From assembly GCA_949128115.1 (NCBI GenBank), contig OX421962.1, forward strand, positions 36,727,745-36,791,744: DNA of 64,000 nucleotides. The letters run 5' to 3'. Positions within the stretch are counted from its first letter, which is position 1. Each line of letters starts with the position of its first letter. Both the position numbers and the translations under genes were made by a program. Positions 1 through 9,921 of this stretch are shown piece by piece. The DNA is from Anaspis maculata (taxonomy: Eukaryota; Arthropoda; Insecta; Coleoptera; Scraptiidae). The notes under the pieces were generated by a model that was not told where the DNA came from, searched no databases, and was given only the letters and a program-made list of their open reading frames with translations.

Positions 1-1330
1 GAGCCAACAACCAACGTTTTTTTTTGGTAATCCAAACTTGTTTGGAACAGAAAGGTGAAAAAGACTAATATGGTAGCATAACTTCTGCAGACGTTATAAT
101 TTCATAAGTATTGTAACGCTGAAACGCAATTCAGCATTGGATACCGAATTAGTTCGAATAAGACTGGAAAGCTGCCTGATTTAGCTTCGAGACAACGTAA
201 CAATTCTCTTCGGCGAGCAACCACAATCAACAGACGGTTCTCGTGAAGCGTGCCGAGTTCTTTATGAACTGGTGGTGCCGTATAGCCAGGATACATGAGC
301 TCTGATTCGAATCCTGACGCAAAACAGATAAACTGGATATCCCTCCGAGTGACCTTATCGTTTAATTTTATACCCAATCAAAAATTTGAGTCATGCATGC
401 TTGCAAGCGCAACTTCTTCGCCACCCTTCGTCTTCCTCGTATTATTATGACTTATTGGACGTATGGTCAAAAGCCAGTTTTAAATTTTATTTATGGACGT
501 GCATATTATTTTGAGTCTATACGCGAACAGGTATAGAGACGCCAGCCTTGAACTTGTGCAGTTTCTCCCATAGAGGCAACCGAGAAGACAAAAAAAAATA
601 ACAATCGCAAGCATATACCCGCCATATGGACGAGAAAACATGGCATTTTCGGTTAAAAGACGGCAAATATTGCAATAATTGCAATTAAATTGGCTCGGAC
701 GCCGCAAACGATAATTCATTGTAATCTCACGTGTGTGCAGAGGTTCAAGTCAGAGCCGAAACAAATAATTGGTTTTTCACGGCGAGCTTCACGCCCAATT
801 GAAAACCAACCATTGTGAAATTTAAACACGTATACTCTGCGACTTGTCGATCCGCCTAATTAACGTTTTATATAAACACTCTCGCGGAGAGCGTCCCTCA
901 TTATTTTTGCTTGTGCGATGGGAACGTCCATAAACAGGTACATCTCAATCGAGAAGATTATGTTAACGAATCCCAGGAGGAGATTAGCGTAAATTAAGAT
1001 ATTTCTGAAAATGGAGACACCCGTAATTTGCAGCTCTCTGATGCATATACATCTCGGATAAATGAGGTGTCATTAATGCGAGATTTGATAATTTCATCGG
1101 GCCAGAACTAGATCATTTACATAGGTATGTTTTGTGCATAATAACGATATATCCAACGGCTCTTGATCATAACATTAAATCTATGATGATAAGAGGAATG
1201 GACCAATAGAAGATCCTATTGGTGCAGATAATCTTTTTCATTAGTTACTACCTGCTTCAATGGAGTTAGGGATTTGGCCTTACTGGTGTAGAACCTAGCC
1301 TAGCCAATAGTTTTATGGAATCATAGTCTT
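1..1330. other. no recognisable gene
   Basis: I see only short, unconvincing open frames in this stretch and no motif I recognise. The sequence is moderately AT-rich and carries no obvious tandem or inverted repeat. It could be host intergenic or intronic DNA, or an old unrecognisable element. Confidence 0.5.
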
Positions 1331-1339
1331 CGAAGGAAC

Positions 1340-2060
1340 TGCAGAACCAACACTATCTGCGGAACAGTGGCAATGTTTGACAGACCGTGTCTTTGGCGCT
1401 GAACTAGAGAAATACGTATTCGTTTATCTCGATGATATTATCATCGCAACGGAGGACTTCGACCAACATCTGGAAAAATTGAGGAAAAAGTTTTCGTGGC
1501 TAAACAAAGTCGGATCAACTGTGGGTCGAGAGAAGTGCCATTTCTGCTGACCAGAGCTCAAGTACCTGGAACATAAAATATCGTCGATGGTCGTGAACTT
1601 CGGGCCGATGGGGCTTGACGAGCGATCCTAGATATCCCAGTACCTATACAAAAGTAAAAAAGGTTCTTTAGATCCTTGGCATATAGCAAGATGGTTTCGA
1701 CGCTACATCTCCAGTTTTTCCACCCTTGTCGCTTCCCTCACTAAACTCCCAGAGAAGGACACTCCGTTTGACTGGAATTCGTCTCAAAGCGTAAAACAAC
1801 ACCCTATGGTACCCGTTATGGTACTGCCCGATTTTTCAAGCCATTCACTGTGCAGACAAACGCCAGTGACTATGGATTGGAGGCAGTCCTGACGCATCAT
1901 TTGGAAGGTAAAAAGCATTCTGTCTCTACATCTCAAGGTCGCTGAACACGTGCGAATGGAACTACAACGCAACCAAAAAGGAGTGTTTAGCGGTGGTCTG
2001 GGCCATGGAAAACCTTAGACCTTACGTGGAGGAAGCTCGAAGTTCCGCGAAACACATGAT
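1340..2060 (+). pseudogene. Ty3/gypsy pol relic (RT palm to RNase H)
   Basis: This is a degenerate piece of a Ty3/gypsy reverse transcriptase-RNase H. The frame starting near 1389 reads VFGAELEKYVFVYLDDIII, which contains the YxDD catalytic box at about 1425-1436. That frame stops at a TGA near 1548. Further on, in shifting frames, come an RNase H start (VQTNASDYGLEAVL, where the usual catalytic D of TDAS is N) and the motif NATKKECLAVVWAMENLRPY. The order matches RT palm, connection, RNase H. Several stops and frameshifts make it non-functional. No LTRs, gag or integrase were found next to it, so it is an isolated, old fragment. Family assignment is secure; boundaries are approximate. Confidence 0.85.
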
Positions 2061-2700
2061 AGCCTTTATAAGTAGTTAAGCTTAATTAGGCATCAGGACC
2101 CGTATATACGACCCAGGTAGTCGCCCACCACCGTAAAAAATTTACCACCGGGTGAAATGTGCTTTAGCTGCTGCAGGATGTGTCGAAAACGTATACGAAT
2201 TTTCAGGCTTTGTCCAAGTAACCAGCCGCTGACCGTCACAGTTATAGCACCATGTTCGGGGGAAAATATTGCCTAACAATATCTTAGTATCACTTTGTGA
2301 AAAAATGGTGTTTTTTCCATTAGAAGATGAGATTCATTTCCACTCAGTTTTTCCTTTGAATGTGTAATGTTCTCAGCCGTCAAAGAGCTATCGTGGCCGT
2401 AGCAAAACAGCCACAAAGCTCGTTCACAATATTCTGCCTTCAATAGGTGTTTTCATGAGGATTTTGTGTTTCAGTGGGCATGCGCAAGATTTGAAATTTC
2501 GGGTCGGCTAGCACCCAGAGGTATAGACTGGGGACTGGGGAGAATGATTACAGGAGAGAATGGACAATGATATGAGAAATAAAAGGTCCCTGTTAATTGA
2601 GAGAAACACAAGAGCCAGCTGCTCGTCGCGCCAACTGAGCATTAAATGGCCCGAACTAAAACATTTACGCCACTCAAACGTGACCTCCCCCCTGGTTTTC
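2061..2700. other. no recognisable gene
   Basis: Non-coding sequence between the pol relic and the next dispersed repeat. Two overlapping short open frames on opposite strands near 2508-2775 show no recognisable motif and are probably chance. Confidence 0.45.
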
Positions 2701-2714
2701 ACTGATTTTTACTT

Positions 2715-2837
2715 TCCCGACCCCCTACCAACATGGAAGGGAAAGTATTGTAATCGTGCAGAAAAAAAGTTTTGAGATTTCACCGGATATATCCGTTTTG
2801 AGGTCCCCCAAGACGATTAAGACCATTTTCAGGATGA

Positions 2838-2870
<33 letters not shown>

Positions 2871-3100
2871 GCCTGTCTGTGTGTGTCTGTCTGTGATCTT
2901 TCACGATAACTGCCGAACCGTTGACCGGTTCGACTTGAAATTTGGTATGCGGACATGGTTTTTCTCTGAAAAGAGCCCATCAGTTTTTGGCTGTCATCTG
3001 TCGAACGGAAGTGTCACTTTCAACAAATGTCAGAAGAGATATCTCACGGAACCTGTCTTGCAATATGTCATCTAAAAGCCCATGGAAAACCATTCAGAAC
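2715..3100 (-). repeat. dispersed repeat family B, with (GTCT)n tract
   Basis: A repeat recognisable by a conserved block containing GGATATATCCGTTTT, then a block around GGTATGCGGACATGG followed by a segment near TTTTTGGCTGTCAT. Reverse-oriented relatives lie at about 33400-33620 and 61030-61275; both contain ATATATCCGTC and a GTTGCGGCTGT block. Between the conserved blocks sits a short tandem tract whose length and sequence differ between copies. The family has no visible coding capacity and may be the end of a longer non-autonomous element. Confidence 0.65.
2838..2898 (+). repeat. (GTCT)n microsatellite
   Basis: An imperfect tetranucleotide array of GTCT units with GCCT and GTGT interruptions. 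It lies inside dispersed repeat family B, and other copies of that family have related GACA-type tracts at the same place. Confidence 0.95.
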
Positions 3101-4055
3101 CGTTGAAGGTATTGCCCTATCTGTCATCTGTCAAGTAATAAAAATGTCAAAGTTCAAAACTTTACCAGGTCGTTATTCAAAATCTATCTGATGGATTGGA
3201 ACCAGACTTGGCAGAAAGCAACACAACAAGAGAGTCAAATTAAGGCCGCAGTTGCAGTTTTCCACCATTCTCCAGTCGGGTGCAATAAATTTTCAAAATT
3301 TCTCCTGGCCGTTGCCACCCAAGAGGGGCTCTCGCCGGTGTTTTGACCAGAACGACCCGCTTTTGTAGCAGGACTCCACTCGAAAATTCATTTCTGCTTG
3401 GGGATCGACTTTTTTTAGAAAATTCTAACTGATATCGAAAGTAGATTGGATAAGGCGTCGTGTAAGCCCATTTTCAAAATAGACACGGTTCCTGTTTTCC
3501 GACGGTAATTTTTTTCAAAATTAAATTTGAACATTCCGTAAATTTGAAAAAACGCAGTGCAAACTTCTACATGCGGCCCCACAAAATATCAGTTTCAGGT
3601 GCAGACATGCTGCGAATGTTGGAGAAAAGATTGAGCTAGGTTTTAGATACAACGGTTGCCGAGTTTTCCTCTCTGGAAAAACTTCAAAGGGTATTATCTG
3701 GTTTGGGCACATTTTGGGCCTAGCGGAAGGTTTTTTTTTCAAATTGTGGTCGATTAGCTGCCCTATTTGCTCCTATCAAATTTAATTGTACTTAAGGTAG
3801 TAATTTCTGATATTTTCACATATATTTCTTCTTCCCAGCTGTTTTCGGAGTGATTGATTTCAAGAAATTAAAAAGCCTATTCCTGGGCCTAGAGTCACGT
3901 TAGTACGGGTACAGGGGAATATAGTTGTTCACTTGGTGTTATTGGTGATAATGTTATGAAACTTGGCATACTCATTCTTTGAGTCTTACTAAACACTTCT
4001 GGATGTTAAGTCACCTTGACAGATGGCGTGTACAGGGTGAACCATGATGTTGAAA
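3100..4055. other. no recognisable gene
   Basis: AT-rich sequence with no convincing coding potential. It may include the outer part of dispersed repeat family B. The TACAGGGTGAACC word near 4031 resembles termini of inverted-repeat elements elsewhere in the window, but I found no partner end. Confidence 0.4.
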
Positions 4056-4058
4056 ATT

Positions 4059-4622
4059 GGGAACTCATATGCTAGACCAATATATCGTACCTGAGTATCG
4101 TTTTCGACCAAATCCAACCTTTTAAATGCAATCATTATCTTAGATTTACTATACGAACTAGTTTGAACTCGTACACCAACAAAAAAAAAATTTAATTGGG
4201 AATTCATAATTATACTAAACCAATATATCGTACCTAAGTATCGTTTTCGACTAAATCCGACCTTCTAAATGCAATCATTATCTTGGATTTACTATACGAA
4301 CTTGTTTGAACTCGTACACCAAGAAAAAAAAAATTTAATTGGGAATTCATAATTATGCTAAGCCAATATATCGTACCTAAGTATCGTTTCCGACTACATC
4401 CGACCTTCTAAATGCATTCATTATCTTGAATTTATTATACGAACTAGTTTCAACTCGTACACTAAGAAAAAAAGTTGTTAATTGGGAACTCATAATTATG
4501 CTAAACCAATATATCGTACCTAAGTATCGTTTTTGACTAAATCCGGCCTTCTAGATGCAATCATTGTCTTGGATTTACTATACGAACTAGTTTGAACTCG
4601 TACATCAAGAAAAAAAAAAGTT
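4059..4622 (+). repeat. four-unit tandem array, ~140-bp period
   Basis: Four successive units begin with GGGAAYTCAT at about 4059, 4198, 4341 and 4484, giving periods of 139, 143 and 143 bp. Shared landmarks in each unit are CCAATATATCGTACCT, GTATCGTTT, TGCAATCATT, ACTATACGAACT and a poly-A run that varies in length. Units differ by scattered substitutions. No open frame spans the array. It behaves like a short satellite-type array or the subterminal repeat block of an unseen element. Confidence 0.93.
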
Positions 4623-4757
4623 TTTTGTGACCTTATTCTTATAATTTTTTTGTGATGTACCTATGTTTTTTTTTTCTTTTGCCACTACTGGGGAGAGAAG
4701 TAACAATTCAGCTCTAGCGCTTCTCTTCTTGTCTCTCATTGTATACCTACTTAGTAT

Positions 4758-5177
4758 TGTTACGAGCGGCGAGACTCTCGTGCATTCTAGAGCACACCTG
4801 ATCTTTTTAGATTGTTCGCATCAGATTGCAGTGTTACAAGTGCGAAGCTCTGAACAGTCAGAAACAAACGCAATGGCTTGGCGATTTAAATAACATGGAA
4901 GACTCAATAGCCGAGTAGGACACATCTGGCCAATTGGCGGAGGTGCCGCAAATCCAGAGCACGCGGTAATGCACGCGAAAAGTGTGAGATTGTTCCAGAG
5001 TCGCCTCGAAACGATTTGCAGCGATCAATATGGAATTTGCCGGAGAACCAGTGGAAGATTCTAGAACAATAGTCGGAGATATATAAACACCACGGATCAG
5101 TCAACGGACCAGTATCAAAGTCAAAGCGATAACAGCGAGAAGTTGAAGCGATATACTCAAACGCAAAAACCGTAACA
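4758..5177 (+). mobile_element. solo LTR, diverged relative of the main gypsy LTR
   Basis: The stretch begins TGTTACGAGCGGC and ends CCGTAACA, so it has the 7-bp TGTTACG/CGTAACA terminal inverted repeat seen in the 27358-27872 solo LTR. Internal landmarks are shared in order: a segment around CAGATTGCAGTG, ACACATCTGGCC, a GGCGGAGGTG block and a TATATAAA box at 5080-5087. No internal retrotransposon sequence lies on either side, so this is a solo LTR left by recombination. Flanks GTAT (4754-4757) and GTAG (5178-5181) could be a decayed 4-bp target duplication. Its divergence from the other copies suggests a related but older subfamily. Confidence 0.75.
5080..5087 (+). promoter_or_regulatory. 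TATA-like box in solo LTR
   Basis: TATATAAA sits about 320 bp into the LTR, at a position equivalent to the TATA-like boxes of the other two LTR copies. This is consistent with a U3 promoter just upstream of R. Confidence 0.5.
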
Positions 5178-5639
5178 GTAGGTATGTTGAATGTTGAATG
5201 GCAAAATCAAAACAAACCGTAGTCAAATTGGAAGCTTGCCGCATCAGCCAATTTCAATCTTTGTACATCCACAGGAGGCTGTGTCCCTGAAACTCAGCAA
5301 CTAGCGACTCTTCCCTTCACTGACACGACAAATATTTGTCCGCTTTAACAAAAGCACATTCTTAATTCTGGAATACTTGAGCTCACCATGTCCCGAAGAC
5401 ATGTGCCGCCACTATAGATTGCACCTAAGATTCGACGTACGATCGCGCGCAAAATAAACGGAGACACCAAAAATACTTTGAGGCCCGAGTTTCCGGACTT
5501 CTAGTTGTGTGAGGTTGATCTATGCGTGATCGTACATGCATGATGTGAAGTACTACGAGGTTTTTGTAGTGAAATCAAACAAAAATAATAATTTCTCCCC
5601 AATGGAAAAGGAGATCCACAACTTGTCCGCGGTGGTATG

Positions 5640-6206
5640 TTGTGTTTGGGGTTATTGATTCAGGGTTTATAATTGGGGAGTTGTTGAAACGTAGTTCTGA
5701 CACGTGGACCTCATCAGTGGGCCCATTGTACCCCTCCCAGTCCCGTACTGCCGGCTGCATCAGGCATGTTCTACTCGGGGGGGGGGGGAGGAGGTGCCTA
5801 GGATCACCCGAGGAAGGATTTCAGCCGGCTTAGAACTAAGCTCACTGGCACTACTTATCGGCGGTCTCCCATCCAACTTTTCTCCGCGTTGAGCAGGAAC
5901 TCGGTGCAGGACGCAGGAGTTCATTGATGATGCAGACGTAGATCAAGTCATAAGTTTCAAGATGTTTTCATGATGATGTGTTTTGATCTATACCATGTGT
6001 GTTGTTTTACATAATTTTCTATATTTTTGTATCTATTTGTAATTTTATCTATTTATAGTTATTTATTTTAGATCTATTTATCCATATTTGAATGCAATTG
6101 GTATTAATTTTTATTACGCATTGCTATAAAATGTACACACTGTGACGCTTCCACACGACATTGGTAAAATGGAATGAAATAACGACCTATCTATCTATCT
6201 ATCTAA
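5640..6206. mobile_element. retroposon 3' end/SINE-like unit with (ATCT)n tail
   Basis: The right end is an AT-rich trailer finishing in a (ATCT)n run at 6187-6206, typical of the 3' tail of some LINEs and their SINEs. About 300 bp upstream, at 5855-5908, the minus strand resembles 5S rRNA: it contains TTGGATGGGAGACCGCC and shares further blocks on either side with insect 5S. A poly-G run lies at about 5778. I cannot find a coding remnant with confidence or a clear target duplication, so family and orientation are unsettled. Confidence 0.4.
6187..6206 (+). repeat. (ATCT)n microsatellite
   Basis: Five tandem ATCT-type units. They may be the 3' tail of a retroposon rather than an independent microsatellite. 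Confidence 0.9.
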
Positions 6207-6428
6207 TACACTACACACTAGGTGGCAGTACGAAGATGACATAAGGCGAAATCAAGCTTTGAGTAGACCAAGTTTGTCCAAATATTTTGCGAGCAAATAC
6301 CTATATAGCTGTATATTACACTACATAATTTCTTGCACAGTTTCTGGAACAATCTGCCAAAAAAGTGTCAAAAAACAATTAACTTGATTGTTGAATTTAC
6401 AGATTGTTCCAAAAAAAACAAGATATCT

Positions 6429-6791
6429 TTGAGATTCCTCCCTCAAAAATGAAGATAGAAACTCATTTTTTCATGTGGTGTACTGAGTGTATTAGAAAAC
6501 TTGATGCATAGCGTTTTTTCGATCAAGTATGTAAAAAATACTTGAAACTACCTAACTTAAAAAAACCGCAATGTATCAATTTTCTACGTCTCTCAAAATT
6601 ATAAAACAGTTGATAATTTTTTCGCATGTCAAAAAATGTCCCCAGCAATCCTTTAGGAACTTTTTCAGTGTTTTAGGGTTATTCGGCTTCTAAACAAATG
6701 TGGGGTCATTCAAACGGGAACAAGGTGGACTATTTAATGGAATCCCATCAAAATCTCCATATCTATTCATCTTCATTTTTGAGGGAGAAAT
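6429..6791. repeat. inverted repeat pair
   Basis: CTCCCTCAAAAATGAAGAT near 6438-6456 recurs inverted as ATCTTCATTTTTGAGGGAG near 6769-6787, about 310 bp apart. The intervening AT-rich sequence is non-coding. It may be part of a small inverted-repeat element, but no target duplication was identified. Confidence 0.6.
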
Positions 6792-6838
6792 ATTGATACC
6801 CTGCGTATACAGCCTTTAAAAAACGGGACTGACCTCCA

Positions 6839-6975
6839 GTTCCACCAAACTTTTATGAACGAATCAACATCACACTTTCACAGTAACTAGGCAACTGGCC
6901 ATGCTATTGGTTGTTACATAGAAACTAGTAGAGTGATGAAGTTGATTCGCTCGTGCTCGTAAAACTTTGATGGAA
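6839..6975. mobile_element. MITE family 3, copy 1
   Basis: A ~137-bp element. GTTCCACCAAACTTTTA at the left pairs with an inverted TAAAACTTTGATGGAA at the right, and a longer subterminal pairing follows (CGAATCAACATCAC against GTGATGAAGTTGATTCG). The core block ATGGCCAGTTGC/TAGTTACT is shared, in the opposite orientation, with the copy at 51197-51333. The shared core shows they are one family rather than chance palindromes. Confidence 0.75.
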
Positions 6976-7265
6976 TTGTCTGTGAGTCTGTATTAGGATA
7001 TTTCTGTGTTCCTTCTCTCGCATGTAACGACGCGGTAGGCATCTATACTTTTAATTACATACTATTAACTCAACATTATTGTTGCAATCTTGCATATGGC
7101 GACTTCCGCGCTAGGAGTTGCACTTGCATTATATTGATTTTCCAATACTTGAAACACTGTTTCTTTTATAAGTTATTCTGGTACTTATTGCTGCATCGTC
7201 ATAGTAATGAGTTCGAGTAGGTTCCTGAACTTGACTCCTTTTCCGTCAAAACAGAAGAAAAGTGA

Positions 7266-7948
7266 AATAGTTCAGATGCTCGATGCTGAAAACTGTATGA
7301 ACTTTGAGTTTCAGGATGGCGGGATGCCACTCAGTAGAGGTGCTGTTTGATTCATCCTTTTTCGATTAAGATTTGAAGCTATCAATACCAACTATGCCGG
7401 TGCGGTGGCATAATCCCGGGTGAAGGAAGAAATGAAAAATAAGAAGTTGAACATCACCTCAAGAACAAAAATACATGAGTGAAGAGTCAAATTTTTTTTT
7501 CAAGTTGGCTGGAGATTGTTTTTTTTTGTCTTATGTCATTTTTTATGTAATTTATCGCGAAAAGTTCAAGTTTCGGTTCAATATCTGAAGAATTACTGAT
7601 ATACGAAAAAAAAAAGTCTGTACAATAACTTCAGTCTTTTGAATATATTTCAGGAAGGGCTCAAGATATTTCACTGAAGTTTACGACGACTTCATCATCA
7701 TGAAATTCAATTTATTTATGACAATTCACATGATCTTCACCTATTTGAGTTTTTGAGGTACAAATGTTCAACTTGTATTTTTCTTTCACCCTGTATATGC
7801 CGTCGGCATGGTTGGTATTGATGGCTTCAAGTTCCAATCGAAAGAGAATGAATCAAACAACACTTCTACCAAATGCTCGACCAAATGGCATAAGGCTGTC
7901 GTAAACCTCAAGGTTCATACAGTCCTTAGCATCGAGCATCTATACTAT
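7266..7948. repeat. large palindrome, ~0.22-kb arms
   Basis: The left arm begins near 7266 (CAGATGCTCGATGCT) and the right arm ends at 7948, reading AGCATCGAGCATCT inverted. Matching blocks run inward in order: GTTTGATTCAT, TTTCGATT, ATCAATACCAAC, ATGCCG, GGGTGAA and AAGTTGAACAT. The arms are clearly homologous but diverged, with small indels. The central spacer of roughly 200 bp has no recognisable coding content. The outer end of the right arm is the base just before the first base of the gypsy 5' LTR. Confidence 0.85.
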
Positions 7949-8220
7949 CGTTACGAGCGGCTACTCCGTGCATACTGGTAAACACGGAATCTTTCTGGAT
8001 GCTTCCATTCATAAGATCGCACAGTAGAAGTGCGGAGCGATCTCCGCGCTTCTGGAAACTTCCGTATACTTCTGGAATGCACCAGCATTCCAGAAGTATA
8101 CGCGATTGGGAGACTTCAACGTTCGATCAAGACACATCTGTCCATTTTGACGGAGGTGCAGATTCTAGAACACATGGAAAGCACGCGGAAGGTGTGTGTG
8201 ATTCTTCAGAAAGCGGTATA
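7949..8220 (+). repeat. 5' LTR remnant
   Basis: Aligned by landmarks to the 3' LTR and the 27-kb solo LTR: GTTACGAGCGGCTACTCC, CATACTGGTAAACACGG, GAAGTGCGGAG, GGGAGACTTCAACG and GTGTGTGATT. Homology stops near 8220, so the TATA-like box, R, U5 and primer-binding site are absent and replaced by a short leader before gag. It also has ~36 extra bases (about 8043-8080) that create a long hairpin. Without its promoter half this LTR is unlikely to drive transcription. Confidence 0.85.
8063..8102. repeat. perfect 18-bp hairpin inside the 5' LTR
   Basis: CGTATACTTCTGGAATGC (8063-8080) is followed after ACCA by its exact reverse complement (8085-8102). The 3' LTR and the solo LTR have only the right-hand half, so the left half is an inverted duplication particular to this LTR. 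Confidence 0.95.
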
Positions 8221-8277
8221 GTTGAGAGTAATTCGGCCTGCGACTACAGGACGATCGGAACATTCGTGATTTGGTAA

Positions 8278-9300
8278 ATGCCGGAGACGAGAAGCATGTC
8301 GAAGACAGGAGTCGAAGACACTTTGACGAGCATCATGGCGATGATGCAGGAGCAAAAGAATATTTTGCAAGAGCAAGAGAAACGACGTCTGGAAAAGAAA
8401 GAAGAACAGAAAAAGAAACGCGTTGTAGAGCGTTTAGAAGACAAGGCAGAACTGAAGAATCTTCTAGAAGGGCAAGACCAGGAATTGAGAAACCTGCTAG
8501 AAGAGCAGGAAAGGAAACGCCTGGAGGAAAGGGAAGAAATTCTAGCCGTTGTAGAACAACAAACGCGGTATTTCGACGGCAGCGTGAGTAAGCTAGAAAA
8601 AGTAGTGGAAGCGGTGAAGGCCAACATGACGAAGCTGGAGCAACAGGTTCAGAAGACCGCCGCCGGTGCTGCGATGGTTAGTTCAGCGGGTGTTCATCGT
8701 GTGAAGCTGCCGAACTTCGATAAGATAACCTATAAGAGGCAGTTCGATGCCGCTGCCGAAGTAAACGCATGTAGCGAGGATGAGAGCGCTACAGCTCTAG
8801 TCCTGGCTCTTAGAGGCCCAGCGTTGGAGCTGCTCCAGACGATTCCTGAGAGTGAGCAGAAGGACTTTGCCAAGCTGACGAGGGTCCTGGAGCTCCGGTA
8901 TGGGGACAATCATGTGCGGCAGATCCATCAAACCCAGCTGAAGGCCAGGGCACGAAGGAGCGGAGAAAGCCTTCAGGAATTCAAATCCGAAGCCCTGAGG
9001 CTGGTTCACCTGGCTTATCCAGCGCATCCAGCGGATGTTTTGGCCGACATCGCCAAAGAAACTTCCATGGGCGAAACAAAAGATCCAGAATTGCGTCAGA
9101 TGGTCATGATCAGCAATCCAGCCAACATCAGCGACGCACTCTTCCAAGCTATTCGCATTGAGGCAGCCAAAGATGCTTCGCGCCCTCATAATCTTAGAGA
9201 GGTGAACTTTGACGAATCCGGAGCATCACATACCTCCGAGAAATCTGTGAAGAAGATGTTTGAGGAACTTTTCAGCGCTATGTCTCGGAACAGACCCTAA
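8278..9300 (+). CDS. retrotransposon Gag (340 aa, C-terminus cut by a stop)
   Basis: The ATG follows the short leader and opens a 340-residue frame. Residues ~20-115 are highly charged (E/K/R/Q-rich) and look like a long coiled coil. Residues ~155-300 match the capsid-like Gag domain of Ty3/gypsy elements: LRGPALELLQTIPE, then a segment around RYGDNHVRQIHQTQLKAR and SLQEFKSEALRLV. Gag would form the virus-like particle that packages element RNA. The frame ends at TAA 9298-9300, but a zinc knuckle and protease continue in the same phase immediately after. The stop is therefore probably a mutation, although programmed readthrough cannot be excluded. This is the best-preserved open frame in the window. 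Confidence 0.88.
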   Translation: MPETRSMSKTGVEDTLTSIMAMMQEQKNILQEQEKRRLEKKEEQKKKRVVERLEDKAELKNLLEGQDQELRNLLEEQERKRLEEREEILAVVEQQTRYFDGSVSKLEKVVEAVKANMTKLEQQVQKTAAGAAMVSSAGVHRVKLPNFDKITYKRQFDAAAEVNACSEDESATALVLALRGPALELLQTIPESEQKDFAKLTRVLELRYGDNHVRQIHQTQLKARARRSGESLQEFKSEALRLVHLAYPAHPADVLADIAKETSMGETKDPELRQMVMISNPANISDALFQAIRIEAAKDASRPHNLREVNFDESGASHTSEKSVKKMFEELFSAMSRNRP

Positions 9301-9921
9301 GGCGAGCAAAGAGCTGGAAGACCGCGTTGCTTCGGCTGTAAAAGACCAGGACATCTGCTTCGGGACTGCAGGCAAAGGTCGAGTTTAAGTGACCATTTCA
9401 CACCGGGACAGAGAACTCCCAGCCCTGATGGACGCTATCAGGAAAACTTATTCCAGCTAGCGCTAAAAGGGCGCACGTTAGCTGGCAGTTCTCAATGCCC
9501 CAGGAGTAACTTCGTCTCACTGCTGCGGAAGTCGCCCAATAGCCTTCTTCTCAGTGGAAAGCTTGACGAGGACAATTGCGAGTTCGTAATCGATCCCGGA
9601 GCCACTAAGTCAATTGTTCGACGAGGAATACTTCGAAAACAACGCATTGTGCCACTAAGAGACGGCGCTCGTTTAACTACAGCTACCGGAGAGTCTGCTA
9701 CATTGTACGGAGACGCTGAAGTGAGCGTTCGCTTTGGACGGTTTCTGCTGCGAGAAAAGTTCCTGGTCACTGACATTGTTGACCACTTCATACTTGGCCT
9801 GGACTTGATGGGTAAGTACGGATTCATCCTGGATGTTGGACAGCGGACGTTGAAAATCGGAAACGAGGAATTGGCGTTTAGAACATCCATGAAGACCGCT
9901 GAAGAAGTCCGCCTACTTTAG
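9301..9921 (+). pseudogene. Gag zinc knuckle + aspartic protease
   Basis: This continues in the gag phase after the TAA. About 11 codons in comes a CCHC zinc knuckle, CFGCKRPGHLLRDC, the nucleocapsid RNA-binding motif. At about 9585 is the retropepsin-like active-site region FVIDPGATKSIV, where the catalytic D is kept but the usual S/T is P. Downstream are the flap-like region and FILGLDLMGKYG, matching the conserved I-L-G-x-D/L-M end of retroelement proteases. TAG at 9919-9921 ends the segment. The D-P-G active site and flanking stops suggest the protease is dead. Confidence 0.85.

Noticed and set aside
2838..2898. CRISPR-like short repeats
   Set aside because: The tetranucleotide tracts have no spacers, and everything else points to a eukaryotic genome.
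8244..8627. 127-residue minus-strand frame overlapping gag
   Set aside because: Ser/Phe/Arg-rich composition typical of the antisense of a charged coiled-coil region. It is a shadow of gag.
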